Shown here: positions 27,068 through 36,090 of the stretch, in pieces
Position numbering within the stretch: position 1 is the stretch's first letter
Layout: every line of letters starts with the position of its first letter
Assembly: GCA_904501755.1 (NCBI GenBank)
Contig: CAJGBV010000007.1
Span: forward strand, 15,010-79,009
Direction of reading: 5' to 3'
DNA from: Clostridiaceae bacterium
Lineage (GTDB): Bacteria; Bacillota; Clostridia; Oscillospirales; Acutalibacteraceae
Length of the DNA stretch: 64,000 nucleotides
The notes under the pieces: generated by a model
Database searches by the model: none
Told to the model about the DNA's origin: nothing
Seen by the model: the letters and a program-made list of their open reading frames with translations, nothing else
Made by a program: the position numbers and the translations under genes

Positions 27068-28064
27068 TAGTGTTAAATATCTTACCAAGGAAGGCCTTAA
27101 GAACGTATGGGTAAACCGCCTTATGACAATTTCGTCAATAGGTGTGCTTGTTGCCTGTATGGTGCTTATCGGTCTTGCTGTTCTGCTTTCAATGAATGTT
27201 ACCAAAATTATAGGTAATCTTGAACAGCAGAATGTCGTTATGGTTTTCTTTGATGACTATAACGCTGCCCGTTATGACCTTAATGGAAGAACAGCCCCCG
27301 AGGGAACTGAGCTTGACGATAACGGTATATGTGATGAAATGTATCTTATTCATAACAGTGAGGAAGCAAAGGCTGTTTGTGAAGAGATTAAAGCAATTAA
27401 TAATATTGCTGATGTTCAGTATGTTTCTAAGGAAGAGGCACTGGAGATTACAAAGAAGAATATGAATCAGAATGCCGATGCTGCTATGGAAACACTGGAA
27501 GGGGAGGATAATCCTCTTTCTGACGGTGCCAGAGTGACAATGGTTGACCTTGAATTATTCGACCAAACTCTTGAAAAAATCAGAAATGTCAAGGGCGTTA
27601 ATGCTATTCAGGCTCAGAATGATTTGGCACAGACCATTACCTCTATTAAGAATGGTATCTTTATTGCAGGTATTGCGATAATTTCAATTCTTCTTATAAT
27701 TTCTCTTGTTATCGTATCCAACACAATCCGTGTTACTATGTATAACCGTAAGCTTGAAATAAGCATTATGAAGGCTGTAGGTGCAACAGACGGCTTTATA
27801 CGCTTTCCCTTTGTTGTTGAGGGTATTGCTATAGGTCTTGTTTCTGCTGTTATTTCCGAAGGTCTGCTTTACTGCTGCTATAGGGTTGCTGCTGAGGCAA
27901 TTCTTTCAAATGCAGGTACATTTGAGCTTATAACCTATTCTTCTCAGGCTCTTATGCTGCTGGGTATTTTTGCTGCAATTGGTGTACTTGCAGGTACTGT
28001 GGGAAGTCTTATTATGATAAGCAAGTACCTAAAGCGTGAAGGCAGCGAATTTGCCGCTTTTTAA
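27057..28064 (+). CDS. ftsX: Cell division protein FtsX
   Basis: 335 residues: a first membrane helix (MTISSIGVLVACMVLIGLAV), a large extracytoplasmic domain of about 150 residues that would contact the hydrolase, then three helices near the C-terminus with the MacB/FtsX-fold segment TIRVTMYNRKLEISIMKAVG. The AGGAGG ribosome site lies in the end of ftsE. The extracellular loop is longer than in Bacillus and acidic (for example EGEDNPLSDGARV). Confidence 0.93.
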   Translation: MKLSSVKYLTKEGLKNVWVNRLMTISSIGVLVACMVLIGLAVLLSMNVTKIIGNLEQQNVVMVFFDDYNAARYDLNGRTAPEGTELDDNGICDEMYLIHNSEEAKAVCEEIKAINNIADVQYVSKEEALEITKKNMNQNADAAMETLEGEDNPLSDGARVTMVDLELFDQTLEKIRNVKGVNAIQAQNDLAQTITSIKNGIFIAGIAIISILLIISLVIVSNTIRVTMYNRKLEISIMKAVGATDGFIRFPFVVEGIAIGLVSAVISEGLLYCCYRVAAEAILSNAGTFELITYSSQALMLLGIFAAIGVLAGTVGSLIMISKYLKREGSEFAAF

Positions 28065-28073
28065 GGAGTTTTT

Positions 28074-29243
28074 ATGAAATCAACAATTGTAAAAATAATA
28101 GCTGTTATTTGCTGTGTGGTTCTTTTTGCCTCTGTAGCTGTTGCGCCTCAAACTATTGAGGTAAGTGCTGCAAGTACGGCACAGGAGAAGTATAACCAAG
28201 CAAAAAAAGACCTTGCTGATGCTAAGTCAAAAAAGGCGAGTCAGGATAAAATCAAGAAGGCTTTAGATGAAAAAATTTCTTCTTTACAGGCTCTTATTAA
28301 CGAATGTAATAGCAAGATTGCCTCTCTTAACCGCAAAATTGCCTCTGCTCAGGCTGAGATTGATGCTAAAAACGCTCAGATGGAGTCTGATAAGGAGCAG
28401 TTCAGAAAACGTATTCGTGCTATTTATATGAGTGGTACTCAGAGTAATATTCAGATTCTTCTCGGAGCTGAGAATTTTTCCGAGTTTCTTATTCTTGCTG
28501 AAATGACTTCTAATCTTTCGGCAAGAGATACCGAACTTATTAATAAGATTAACGAGGCTGTTGCTGTTATAAAGGAACAGCAGGCTGAAATTAAAGTTTT
28601 GGTTGATGAGCAGAATGCGGAGAAGAGCAAGCTTACTGCACAGAAAAAGGAACTGGATAGTGATGTTAAAGAGGTTAATGCGATTATAACCGATTTGAAC
28701 AGCGATATTTCTGCTGCACAAAAGATTATGGAAGATACCGCTAAGCAGATTAATCAAGGTAGCTCGGGAAATAAAAACATTTCCTTTAGCGGTGGATTTA
28801 CATGGCCTGTAGAAGGTCACTATTATATCTCTGCCGGTTGGAAAAGTAATGATAATGTTCATAAAGGCAAACATTCAGGAATTGATGTTGCAGGTGGCGG
28901 AATCACTGGAAAGCCTATTCGCGCTTCAGCTGACGGTATCGTTTATATTTCAAAAAACGGCTGTGACCATAACTACGGTAAATCAAAATCTTGTGGTTGC
29001 GGTGGCGGTTACGGAAATTATGTAGCTATTGACCACGGTAAAAACAGCTCTAACGGTAAAACCTACAAAACTCTTTACGCTCATATGTCTAAAGCTATTG
29101 TAAGTAATGGTGCTAATGTGAAGAAAGGGCAGATTATCGGTTATGTTGGCTCTACCGGTTGGTCTACAGGTTACCATCTCCATTATGAAATTATAGAAAA
29201 TGATGTTAAGCGCAATCCTCTTAACTATTCTTTCGATAAATAA
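28074..29243 (+). CDS. Secreted M23 peptidoglycan hydrolase with coiled coil (FtsEX partner)
   Basis: 389 residues: signal peptide (about 1-33), a long paired coiled coil (about 38-225) of the PcsB/EnvC kind, and a C-terminal LytM/M23 domain. Zinc-site residues are His267 and Asp271 in HSGIDVAGG, and His368/His370 in GYHLHYEI. The M23 domain has an insertion with CDHNYGKSKSCGCGGGYG, whose three cysteines are unusual for an extracellular anaerobe protein. Position straight after ftsEX makes it the likely hydrolase under FtsEX control. The stop overlaps the vanZ start (TAATG). Confidence 0.9.
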   Translation: MKSTIVKIIAVICCVVLFASVAVAPQTIEVSAASTAQEKYNQAKKDLADAKSKKASQDKIKKALDEKISSLQALINECNSKIASLNRKIASAQAEIDAKNAQMESDKEQFRKRIRAIYMSGTQSNIQILLGAENFSEFLILAEMTSNLSARDTELINKINEAVAVIKEQQAEIKVLVDEQNAEKSKLTAQKKELDSDVKEVNAIITDLNSDISAAQKIMEDTAKQINQGSSGNKNISFSGGFTWPVEGHYYISAGWKSNDNVHKGKHSGIDVAGGGITGKPIRASADGIVYISKNGCDHNYGKSKSCGCGGGYGNYVAIDHGKNSSNGKTYKTLYAHMSKAIVSNGANVKKGQIIGYVGSTGWSTGYHLHYEIIENDVKRNPLNYSFDK

Positions 29244-30310
29244 TGGATAACTTTATAGCAAGACACCCGAAACTTAATATACTGTTTCGGGTGTTGTTTT
29301 TTATAACCACCATTTCTATAATGGCTTTAATTTTTGAGTTTTCCTCTCAGAGTGCTAAAGAGTCAAGTGCAGTCAGTGGAGGCATTATTGAAAAAATAGT
29401 TACGCTTTTTCCGTTTCTTCAAAAGGGAGAGGAAATGAGCGTAGTTGTAGAGTCACTGCAACATATTGTACGGAGCTTTGCACATCTTACTATATTCTTT
29501 GCCCTTGGAAGTTCCGTTTCGGCATTTATCTGCACCTATGAAATCAGTGGTTTCTTAAGATTTTTGATTTCTCAGATTTTCTGTATTCTTTTTGCAGTGT
29601 CGGACGAGTATCATCAGAAATATGTACCAGGCAGAAGCTGTCAGCTTACCGATATGCTTACCGACAGCCTTGGCAGTGCTTTAGGTATTGCCTTTGTTCT
29701 GCTTGTTGTGTTTATTGTTAATAAGTTTATGAATAGGAGAACCTTTATGAGAAAGAGACAGCTTATAAGGCAAAATGAACTTCTTACAGAGAAGCTTTTT
29801 GAGGCAGATAAAGTGATAGCAGAGCTTAAAAACACTCTTGCCGACAGAGAAAATGATATTGCTGTGCTTAGTAACAGGCTTTTAAAGGCTCGACAGCAAA
29901 ATGAAATGGCAAAATCGGCGGAAAATGAGAACGCAAACGCCTGTGACAACCTTGATAACAACGAGGAGGCGGAAGAGGATATAAAACTACCTGTAGAGCA
30001 AAATTACAATAGTTTTGATATTTCTTTAACCGAAAACGAAGAGGTTGCGTCTGATGTTAAGGAATATACCGTAAAAGCAATAGGAAAAATAATTTCTGAA
30101 ACCGTAAAGGTTAACTGTGTTCTGGCTGGAGGAAACGTCGAAAATCGACAGGAGCTTATAAATCTTGTTCTCGGCAGAGGTGAACTTGCAAAGGAGGAAA
30201 TTTCCGCCCTTATGCACTCGGGGCTGAGTGATGAAGAAATAAAGCCTTTAGTGGATAAGCAGTTAGCAGACACACTCGAATATTTTAAAAATATTTTAAA
30301 TCAAATTTAA
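29243..30310 (+). CDS. VanZ-like membrane protein fused to a coiled-coil C-terminal region
   Basis: 355 residues. Residues 1-165 are a VanZ-like four-helix membrane domain (FEFSSQSAKESS after helix 1; SDEYHQKYVPGRSCQLTDML before helix 4). Residues 169-230 are a charged coiled coil, and the last ~100 are a soluble region of unknown fold. A typical VanZ protein is about 150-180 residues, so this is double length. A ribosome site (TAGGAGA) and in-frame ATG at 29747 precede the coiled coil, so a separate 187-residue soluble product may also be made. A terminator-like hairpin lies within codons 7-18. Confidence 0.75.
   Translation: MDNFIARHPKLNILFRVLFFITTISIMALIFEFSSQSAKESSAVSGGIIEKIVTLFPFLQKGEEMSVVVESLQHIVRSFAHLTIFFALGSSVSAFICTYEISGFLRFLISQIFCILFAVSDEYHQKYVPGRSCQLTDMLTDSLGSALGIAFVLLVVFIVNKFMNRRTFMRKRQLIRQNELLTEKLFEADKVIAELKNTLADRENDIAVLSNRLLKARQQNEMAKSAENENANACDNLDNNEEAEEDIKLPVEQNYNSFDISLTENEEVASDVKEYTVKAIGKIISETVKVNCVLAGGNVENRQELINLVLGRGELAKEEISALMHSGLSDEEIKPLVDKQLADTLEYFKNILNQI
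29263..29302 (+). terminator. Terminator-shaped hairpin inside the 5' coding part of the vanZ-like gene
   Basis: Perfect 11-bp stem ACACCCGAAAC / GTTTCGGGTGT, 10-base loop, then TGTTTTTT. It lies 20 bases into the gene and would end the ftsE-ftsX-M23 transcript unless ribosomes started on vanZ prevent folding. Confidence 0.75.
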
Positions 30311-30327
30311 AAAAATAAGTTTAGTTT

Positions 30328-30374
30328 ACAGACATCTGGCAATAATTCTATTAAGAATTGTTGGAGGTGTCTGT
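30328..30374 (+). promoter_or_regulatory. Leader hairpin that hides the sigG ribosome site
   Basis: ACAGACA (30328-30334) pairs with TGTCTGT (30368-30374), and CAATAATTCT (30340-30349) pairs with AGAATTGTTG (30354-30363, one G-U) around loop ATTA. A partly paired section lies between. GGAGGTG (30363-30369), the only ribosome site for sigG, is inside the stem. Confidence 0.75.
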
Positions 30375-30375
30375 T

Positions 30376-31143
<768 letters not shown>

Positions 31144-31150
31144 TTAAACT

Positions 31151-31191
31151 AAAGGCTATCTCATATTTTAAAATGAGGTGGTCTTTTTGCT
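31151..31191 (+). terminator. sigG terminator that also covers the ymxH ribosome site
   Basis: AAAGGCTATCTCAT (31151-31164) pairs with ATGAGGTGGTCTTT (31173-31186) over 14 positions with three or four G-U pairs, followed by more T residues. The 3' arm contains GAGGTGG, the ribosome site of ymxH, and the TTG start codon comes directly after the stem. Confidence 0.7.
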
Positions 31192-31456
31192 TTATAATGT
31201 AGCAGATTTTAAAAATAAACAGGTAGTAAGCACCGAAACAGGTGCAGTTATCGGATATGTAGGTGAGCTTGAAATAGATACCGATACAGGAAGTGTGGCA
31301 AATATTGTGATTTTTGGTAAACAAAGGCTAATGGGGATTTTAGGCAGGGAAGAGGATGTTATGATTCCCTGGTCAAATATTGAGGTGATAGGTGACGAAA
31401 CGGTGCTGATAAAAGGCCCGATTTTGACCAAAAATTTGGTTAGGAAAAGTTTGTAA
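31187..31456 (+). CDS. ymxH: YlmC/YmxH-family PRC-barrel sporulation protein
   Basis: 89 residues with the PRC-barrel pattern: NKQVVSTETGAVIGYVGELE, then IDTDTGSVANIVIFG and MIPWSNIEVIGDETVLI. The family (YlmC/YmxH) is conserved in endospore formers and sits next to sporulation genes, but its biochemical role is not settled. TTG at 31187 with GAGGTGG just upstream is the likely start; a GTG at 31178 overlaps the ribosome site itself. It lies between sigG and spoIVB. Confidence 0.85.
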   Translation: MLYNVADFKNKQVVSTETGAVIGYVGELEIDTDTGSVANIVIFGKQRLMGILGREEDVMIPWSNIEVIGDETVLIKGPILTKNLVRKSL

Positions 31457-31503
31457 GCGGTTTTTTCACTCTTTGGGGTAACAATAAAAAAAGGGTGAGA
31501 AAA

Positions 31504-32751
31504 ATGAGGATAGCAAAAACATTTTTTAAAATATTTTATTTTATGTTTGCAGTGGCAATTTTGTCCATAACAGCTACTGCAGGCTATTATGGGGACAGTA
31601 TAGAGGATACCTATAAAATAACTAAGGGAAGTAATTTTGGCTTTAATACTCTTGTTCCCGTTACGGCACAGTATAATGGTGCTCTGTTGTCGGAATGTGA
31701 TGAGATAAATTCTGTGGGAAGCTCCTTTGAGGTAGATGTAAAGCTTTTTGGTATTATTCCTGTTAAATCAACCACTATTGAGGTGGTAGAGGAAAGCTAT
31801 GTTGCTGTGCTTGGCACTCCTTTTGGAATAAAGATGTATACCCTTGGTGTGCTTGTTGTCGATATGCAGGAAATAGAAACTCCTGACGGCAAAAAAAGTC
31901 CTGCAACAAAGGCAGGACTTAAGGTTGGCGATTATATACTGTCGGTAGACGGTCAAAAGGTTTCATCAAACGAGGATTTGAGCAGAATTTTTTCTTCATC
32001 AGACGGCAAAGAAATGACCATTCAAATCAGAAGAGATTCAGTTAAATATACCTTGTTAATCACACCTGTTTTGTCAAAGGAGGATTCCTCCTATAAAGCG
32101 GGAATCTGGGTAAAGGACAGCTCTGCAGGTATAGGAACTTTAACCTTTTACTGTCCATATAACGATATGATATGCGGACTTGGTCACGGTATATACGACA
32201 GTGAAACCAAAGAGGTAATTGATTTTAGCAAAGGCAGTCTTGTGGGTGCGGATATTATTTCTATTGTAAAGGGTACAAAAGGAGTACCGGGTGAACTTAA
32301 GGGAAGACTCAGTTACTCTTCAATCGCATCCCTTAGTGCCAATCTGACAAACGGAGTGTACGGACAGGCTACCTGTAATATTGATACCACAAATCTTACT
32401 CAGATAGCACATAAACAGGATGTAAAGAGCGGAGCAGCCACCGTTATTTCAACAGTGGACTCAACAGGACCTAAGACCTATTCCTGTGAAATAAAGGTTA
32501 ATACAAACAAGTCAAACAGTGCTGAGCAAGATATGACAGTAATAGTCACAGATAAAGAACTAATAGAAAAAACAGGCGGCATAGTACAGGGTATGTCTGG
32601 TAGTCCTATTATCCAAAACGGAAAACTAATCGGCGCCGTCACTCACGTCCTTGTGGACGACCCCACTAAAGGCTACGGCATATTTGCGGAGAATATGTTA
32701 GAGACTGCGCAGGGAGTTGCTGAGAGTAATAGCTTTAAAGAGGCCTCATAA
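31504..32751 (+). CDS. spoIVB: SpoIVB peptidase (S55), with an imported C-terminal tail
   Basis: Forespore-secreted serine peptidase that signals to the mother cell to activate SigK. The 415-residue product has a membrane anchor (about 5-25), a PDZ domain (about 110-190: PATKAGLKVGDYILSVDG) and the S55 domain with the His in CGLGHGIYD and the Ser365 in GMSGSP. ATG 31504 follows AAGGGTGAG. The last ~50 codons, from Met364 on, differ in codon choice from the rest. They occur twice more downstream as fragments, so this 3' end was probably brought in with a cassette that entered at the Ser codon. Confidence 0.93.
   Translation: MRIAKTFFKIFYFMFAVAILSITATAGYYGDSIEDTYKITKGSNFGFNTLVPVTAQYNGALLSECDEINSVGSSFEVDVKLFGIIPVKSTTIEVVEESYVAVLGTPFGIKMYTLGVLVVDMQEIETPDGKKSPATKAGLKVGDYILSVDGQKVSSNEDLSRIFSSSDGKEMTIQIRRDSVKYTLLITPVLSKEDSSYKAGIWVKDSSAGIGTLTFYCPYNDMICGLGHGIYDSETKEVIDFSKGSLVGADIISIVKGTKGVPGELKGRLSYSSIASLSANLTNGVYGQATCNIDTTNLTQIAHKQDVKSGAATVISTVDSTGPKTYSCEIKVNTNKSNSAEQDMTVIVTDKELIEKTGGIVQGMSGSPIIQNGKLIGAVTHVLVDDPTKGYGIFAENMLETAQGVAESNSFKEAS
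32594..32600 (+). other. Putative attachment core within spoIVB (left junction)
   Basis: TGTCTGG, the longest block shared by all three spoIVB tails at the junction; it encodes part of Met-Ser-Gly at the active site. The bases upstream here are spoIVB coding sequence, whereas at 35044 and 40253 they are the non-coding arm. Confidence 0.6.
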
Positions 32752-32759
32752 GCAAAAAA

Positions 32760-32793
32760 GCGGGTGCACTATTAAAAAGTGCACCCGCAAATT
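32760..32793. terminator. Bidirectional terminator between spoIVB and the GH4 gene
   Basis: Perfect 11-bp stem GCGGGTGCACT / AGTGCACCCGC with a seven-base loop, flanked by A and T runs on both sides, between two convergent genes. Confidence 0.9.
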
Positions 32794-32808
32794 TTACAGG
32801 ACTAAAAA

Positions 32809-34128
32809 TTAATGATACTTTGGTAAATAATCACCATGTGCGTCGATAAGGTCATCAACCATTTTCTTAATGGTATCAATATCTAACTCACTGGCTGTAT
32901 GGGGATCAAGCATTGCGGCTTGATAGATATGCTCTTTTTTGCCTGTTGCGGCCGCCTCGATGGTTAAAAGCTGAACATTAATATTTGTCATATTCATTGC
33001 GGCGCATTGCACCGGAAGAGCACCAACACTGCAAGGAGCAATTCCGTTGCCGTTTACAAGGCAGGGCACTTCGACGCATGCTTCTTGAGGTAAATTCGAG
33101 ATTAAATGATTGGTATTAAGTACATTTCCGCCGATTTGATAAGGGGTATTGTTAATGATTGACTCCATAATCCAAGAAGCATATTCGTGGCTTCTTTGGT
33201 GTTCTTTTACACCATCCCTTAAAATCTTTTCATATTCCTCTTTCCAACCGTTTATCTGATTAATACATCTGCGCGGATATTCGTCAAGCGGAATATTATA
33301 TTTTTCGATTAACTCGGGATATTTTGATTTAATATAGAAGGGATTATATTCGGCGTTATGTTCGCTTGATTCGGTGCAATAATAGCCAAAATTCTTTATA
33401 TATTCCAAGCGAACCTTGTTTTTAAAATTGGGGTCATTAAGTTTTGAATCTATTTTCGATTTAATTTCAGGATAGAGATCTATACCGTTTTTATCCTTTA
33501 TTTCTAAAAGCCATGCCATATGATTAATTCCGGCAATAAGCTCTTTTCTGCCTTCTAATTTATCCTTCATATCTAATGACTCAAGGAGACCCTGAGAACA
33601 AACCTGAACACTGTGACAAAGTCCAATGGTTTTAATAGGTGTATATCTAAGCATATATCCCGTAAGCATAGCCATAGGATTGGTGTAGTTTAAGAAAAGG
33701 GCATCAGGGCAAACCTCTGCCATATCGTCGGCAAAATCTTTCATAACGGGAATGGTACGAAGGGCGCGCATTATCCCACCAATACCAAGGGTGTCAGCAA
33801 TAGTCTGTCTGAGACCGTATTTTTTAGGCACTTCAAAATCAATAATTGTGCAGGGGTCATAAAGACCAACTTGAATTGCGTTAACAACAAAATCGGCGCC
33901 TCTAAGAGCTTCCTTGCGGTTTTCAATGCCATGATAGCATTCTATTCTGCCGTAACCACCATTGTTTTTGTGCATAGCTTCAAGAATTGTGCGACTTTCT
34001 TCAAGTCTTTTTGCATCAATGTCATATAAAGCGAACACGCTGTCGCGTAATGTCTCGGAGCACATACAATCGCCAATTACGTTTCTTGCAAAAACAGTGC
34101 TCCCCGCACCCATAAAAGTAAGTTTCAT
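32809..34128 (-). CDS. melA: Glycoside hydrolase family 4, alpha-galactosidase (MelA)-like
   Basis: 439 residues with the GH4 layout: N-terminal NAD-binding start MKLTFMGAGSTVFARNVIGD, LNYTNPMAM, the metal-binding Cys and His in GLCHSVQ and GINHMAWLL. GH4 enzymes use NAD, Mn2+ and a redox elimination mechanism to cleave alpha- or beta-glycosides. The MelA/LplD-type subgroup fits best by eye; alpha-glucuronidase or alpha-glucosidase activity is possible. The start follows AGGGGGAA. It is divergent from an AraC gene, its likely regulator, and convergent with spoIVB. It forms cassette 1 at the spoIVB site. Confidence 0.85.
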   Translation of the reverse strand: MKLTFMGAGSTVFARNVIGDCMCSETLRDSVFALYDIDAKRLEESRTILEAMHKNNGGYGRIECYHGIENRKEALRGADFVVNAIQVGLYDPCTIIDFEVPKKYGLRQTIADTLGIGGIMRALRTIPVMKDFADDMAEVCPDALFLNYTNPMAMLTGYMLRYTPIKTIGLCHSVQVCSQGLLESLDMKDKLEGRKELIAGINHMAWLLEIKDKNGIDLYPEIKSKIDSKLNDPNFKNKVRLEYIKNFGYYCTESSEHNAEYNPFYIKSKYPELIEKYNIPLDEYPRRCINQINGWKEEYEKILRDGVKEHQRSHEYASWIMESIINNTPYQIGGNVLNTNHLISNLPQEACVEVPCLVNGNGIAPCSVGALPVQCAAMNMTNINVQLLTIEAAATGKKEHIYQAAMLDPHTASELDIDTIKKMVDDLIDAHGDYLPKYH

Positions 34129-34167
34129 AATAATTCCCCCTAAAACAGTTTATATAAGAATTATATA

Positions 34168-34197
34168 TTGACAGCATAAAAATAGAAATGTTATAAT
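34168..34197 (+). promoter_or_regulatory. Sigma-A promoter of the cassette 1 AraC gene
   Basis: Perfect TTGACA (34168-34173) and TATAAT (34192-34197) with 18-base spacing, in the 111-base divergent region. The GH4 promoter must lie in the same space, so the two probably overlap. Confidence 0.8.
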
Positions 34198-34239
34198 GTT
34201 GTTGATATTTTGTTATTTTGTTGTTTTGGAGATCGAAAT

Positions 34240-35010
34240 ATGCAGCATTCGGAAACGGTTATAAATAAAGGCTATGTTGGTATAAATCCAATGCAATTTG
34301 GTTATGAAAGCTGTGAAAAAGGGCATAGCTATGGCCCCGCGCTTAGAACACATTGGCTTTTGCATTTTATTGCTTCAGGCAAGGGCTATTTTAAAATAGA
34401 GGGTAGGGAATACAGCATTTCTGCAGGTAATGTCTTTGTTATTCCGCCTTTTGTTGAAACATACTACGAGGCCGACCTTGAAGAGCCGTGGGAATATATA
34501 TGGGTTGGATTTACAGCGCCGCAGGATTTTGATTTTCTGCATAATGATGTAATATTTCTGCCAGGTGCGGCTCGTATTTTTGAGGAAATGAAAAAATGCG
34601 GCACAATGACCGTTGGAAGAACGGAATTTTTGTGCTCAAAAATATGGCAATTTTTTGCCGAAATACTTGAAAAAAAGGAAGAAAAAATCGGTTACACAGA
34701 AAAGGCGTTAAATATTATTCATTCGGAATATATGTCTGATATTTCTATACAGATAATTGCCGATAGAATAGGGTTGGAAAGAACTTATTTTTCTAATCTG
34801 TTTAAAAAGGAAATAGGAATATCTCCAAAAAAATATTTGCTTAAATATCGGATGGAACAAGCTGCTGATTTTATTCGAAATCGCGGTTACACCGTTTCGG
34901 TAACTGCATTGTCTGTAGGATATAATGATGTTTACATTTTTTCAAAAATGTTTAAAAGGTATTATGGCACTTCTCCATTAGCATTTCGAAATGGAAAAGA
35001 AAATGCTTAG
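34240..35010 (+). CDS. AraC-family regulator of cassette 1
   Basis: 256 residues: an N-terminal cupin sensor domain ([20 protein letters not shown], then [14 protein letters not shown]) and a C-terminal pair of AraC helix-turn-helix units ([19 protein letters not shown] and [20 protein letters not shown]). TTGGAGA precedes ATG 34240. Divergent orientation makes the GH4 gene its likely target, with the glycoside or sugar as effector. The stop codon lies only eight bases before the conserved arm of the attachment site, so the gene is flush with the cassette end. Confidence 0.88.
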   Translation: MQHSETVINKGYVGINPMQFGYESCEKGHSYGPALRTHWLLHFIASGKGYFKIEGREYSISAGNVFVIPPFVETYYEADLEEPWEYIWVGFTAPQDFDFLHNDVIFLPGAARIFEEMKKCGTMTVGRTEFLCSKIWQFFAEILEKKEEKIGYTEKALNIIHSEYMSDISIQIIADRIGLERTYFSNLFKKEIGISPKKYLLKYRMEQAADFIRNRGYTVSVTALSVGYNDVYIFSKMFKRYYGTSPLAFRNGKENA

Positions 35011-35018
35011 ATTATATG

Positions 35019-35050
35019 TGTTGTATCTGCCTTGACACACTCGTGTCTGG
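35019..35050 (+). other. Conserved junction arm plus core, end of cassette 1
   Basis: 32 bases identical at 27 positions to 40228-40259. The inner part reads TTGACACACTCGTGTCTGG and contains the inverted repeat GACAC-ACTC-GTGTC, which spans the switch from non-coding arm to spoIVB tail. Confidence 0.75.
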
Positions 35051-35198
35051 TAGCCCTTTATTGCAGAACGGTAAACTAATCGGTGCAGTTACGCACGTAT
35101 TAGTTGACGACCCGACAAAAGGATATGCCATATTCGCAGAAAATATGTTGGAAACTGCTCAAAGCGTTGCAAGCGAACAACTAAAAGAAGCATCGTGA
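35043..35198 (+). pseudogene. spoIVB': spoIVB 3' fragment, copy 2
   Basis: Encodes [18 protein letters not shown] and the rest of a complete SpoIVB C-terminus (51 codons with no stop inside, ending KEAS). It lacks the PDZ domain, anchor and catalytic His, so it is not a working enzyme. A short upstream in-frame ATG at 35016 exists, but it lies in the arm and has no ribosome site. Compared with the intact gene, protein identity is high while synonymous sites differ widely. It is the displaced tail of an earlier spoIVB. Confidence 0.88.
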
Positions 35199-35201
35199 AA
35201 A

Positions 35202-35235
35202 ACAACCCAAGGCGTTAATCGTCTTGGGTTGTGTG
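35202..35235. terminator. Bidirectional terminator after spoIVB fragment 2
   Basis: Perfect 10-bp stem ACAACCCAAG / CTTGGGTTGT with an 11-base loop, between the fragment and the convergent AraC gene. Confidence 0.8.
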
Positions 35236-35249
35236 TGTTATGAGCCGTA

Positions 35250-36047
35250 CTACAGTTCATACCTGCTGTAAAGTTCCTGTATGTATTTTCGCGGTGTTAA
35301 TTTCATTTTTCGCTTAAAGGCGTAACTAAAGTAACTTTGAGATGAAAATCCGCATTCATATGCGATTTTGGTCAGCGAAAAATCGGTTGTCAAAAGCAGG
35401 TCAATGGCTTTTTTTATGCGATATTCTTCAACAAATTCTCGGAGTGTTTTGCCCGTTGAAACCTTAAAAAGATTGTGAAAATAAATAGGACTTAATGACA
35501 TTGCGCCTGCTAACGTATCAAGGCTTAAATCTTCGGTCAGATGTTCTTTTATATAACCGATTGCCTTTTCAGTCAGCAGATGACGGTTGGTGTTTTTCTG
35601 CTTTGCAATGTTTTGCGCTGAATCTTTACCAAGGTCATATAACAATTCTAAAATCAGACTTTGAATAATAATTTCTTCGCCTTTTGATAGGGCGTTATAG
35701 TGCTTTATCAGTCGTTTAAATATCCTTTCATAGGTTTCGTATTTGTCGGTTTCAAAAAAATCGGGAATTTTTATAAGCGTGTCGTACAGAATACCGTCGT
35801 GAACTATCATATGTATATAGTAGCATTTATACGGGAAACGGGTGTACCTTTTTTGACCCGGTTTTGCACAGACCACCATATTTGTTTTTATTGGCGAAAA
35901 GGAGTCATCGATATACGAAATGCCACCGTCATCTATTGGCAGTTCGATTTCAAACATAGTAGTTGTCCGCTTTCTACTGACAACGGTGTTTTTTGCCACA
36001 ATCTTTGAATCAAAAATACCTGCCGCGACGATAATTGGTAATTCCAT
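35250..36047 (-). CDS. AraC-family regulator of cassette 2
   Basis: 265 residues. The N-terminal sensor region (about 1-150) differs from that of the cassette 1 AraC protein; the C-terminal DNA-binding half has SLDTLAGAMSLSPIYFHNLF and FSLTKIAYECGFSSQSYFSY, the two AraC helix-turn-helix units. AAAGAGG precedes the start. It is divergent from the five-gene sugar operon beginning at 36158, which is its likely target. Confidence 0.88.
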   Translation of the reverse strand: MELPIIVAAGIFDSKIVAKNTVVSRKRTTTMFEIELPIDDGGISYIDDSFSPIKTNMVVCAKPGQKRYTRFPYKCYYIHMIVHDGILYDTLIKIPDFFETDKYETYERIFKRLIKHYNALSKGEEIIIQSLILELLYDLGKDSAQNIAKQKNTNRHLLTEKAIGYIKEHLTEDLSLDTLAGAMSLSPIYFHNLFKVSTGKTLREFVEEYRIKKAIDLLLTTDFSLTKIAYECGFSSQSYFSYAFKRKMKLTPRKYIQELYSRYEL

Positions 36048-36090
36048 TTTAAAACCTCTTTAAGTAAGATTTCTAATAAATATAGTAAAA

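Noticed and set aside
30358..30375. TTG start of sigG at 30358
   Set aside because: It lies in the hairpin upstream of the only ribosome site and would add residues not seen in SigG proteins.
35016..35198. Small independent gene starting at ATG 35016
   Set aside because: The first nine codons are the junction arm, there is no ribosome site, and the rest is a SpoIVB C-terminus. Treated as a fragment.
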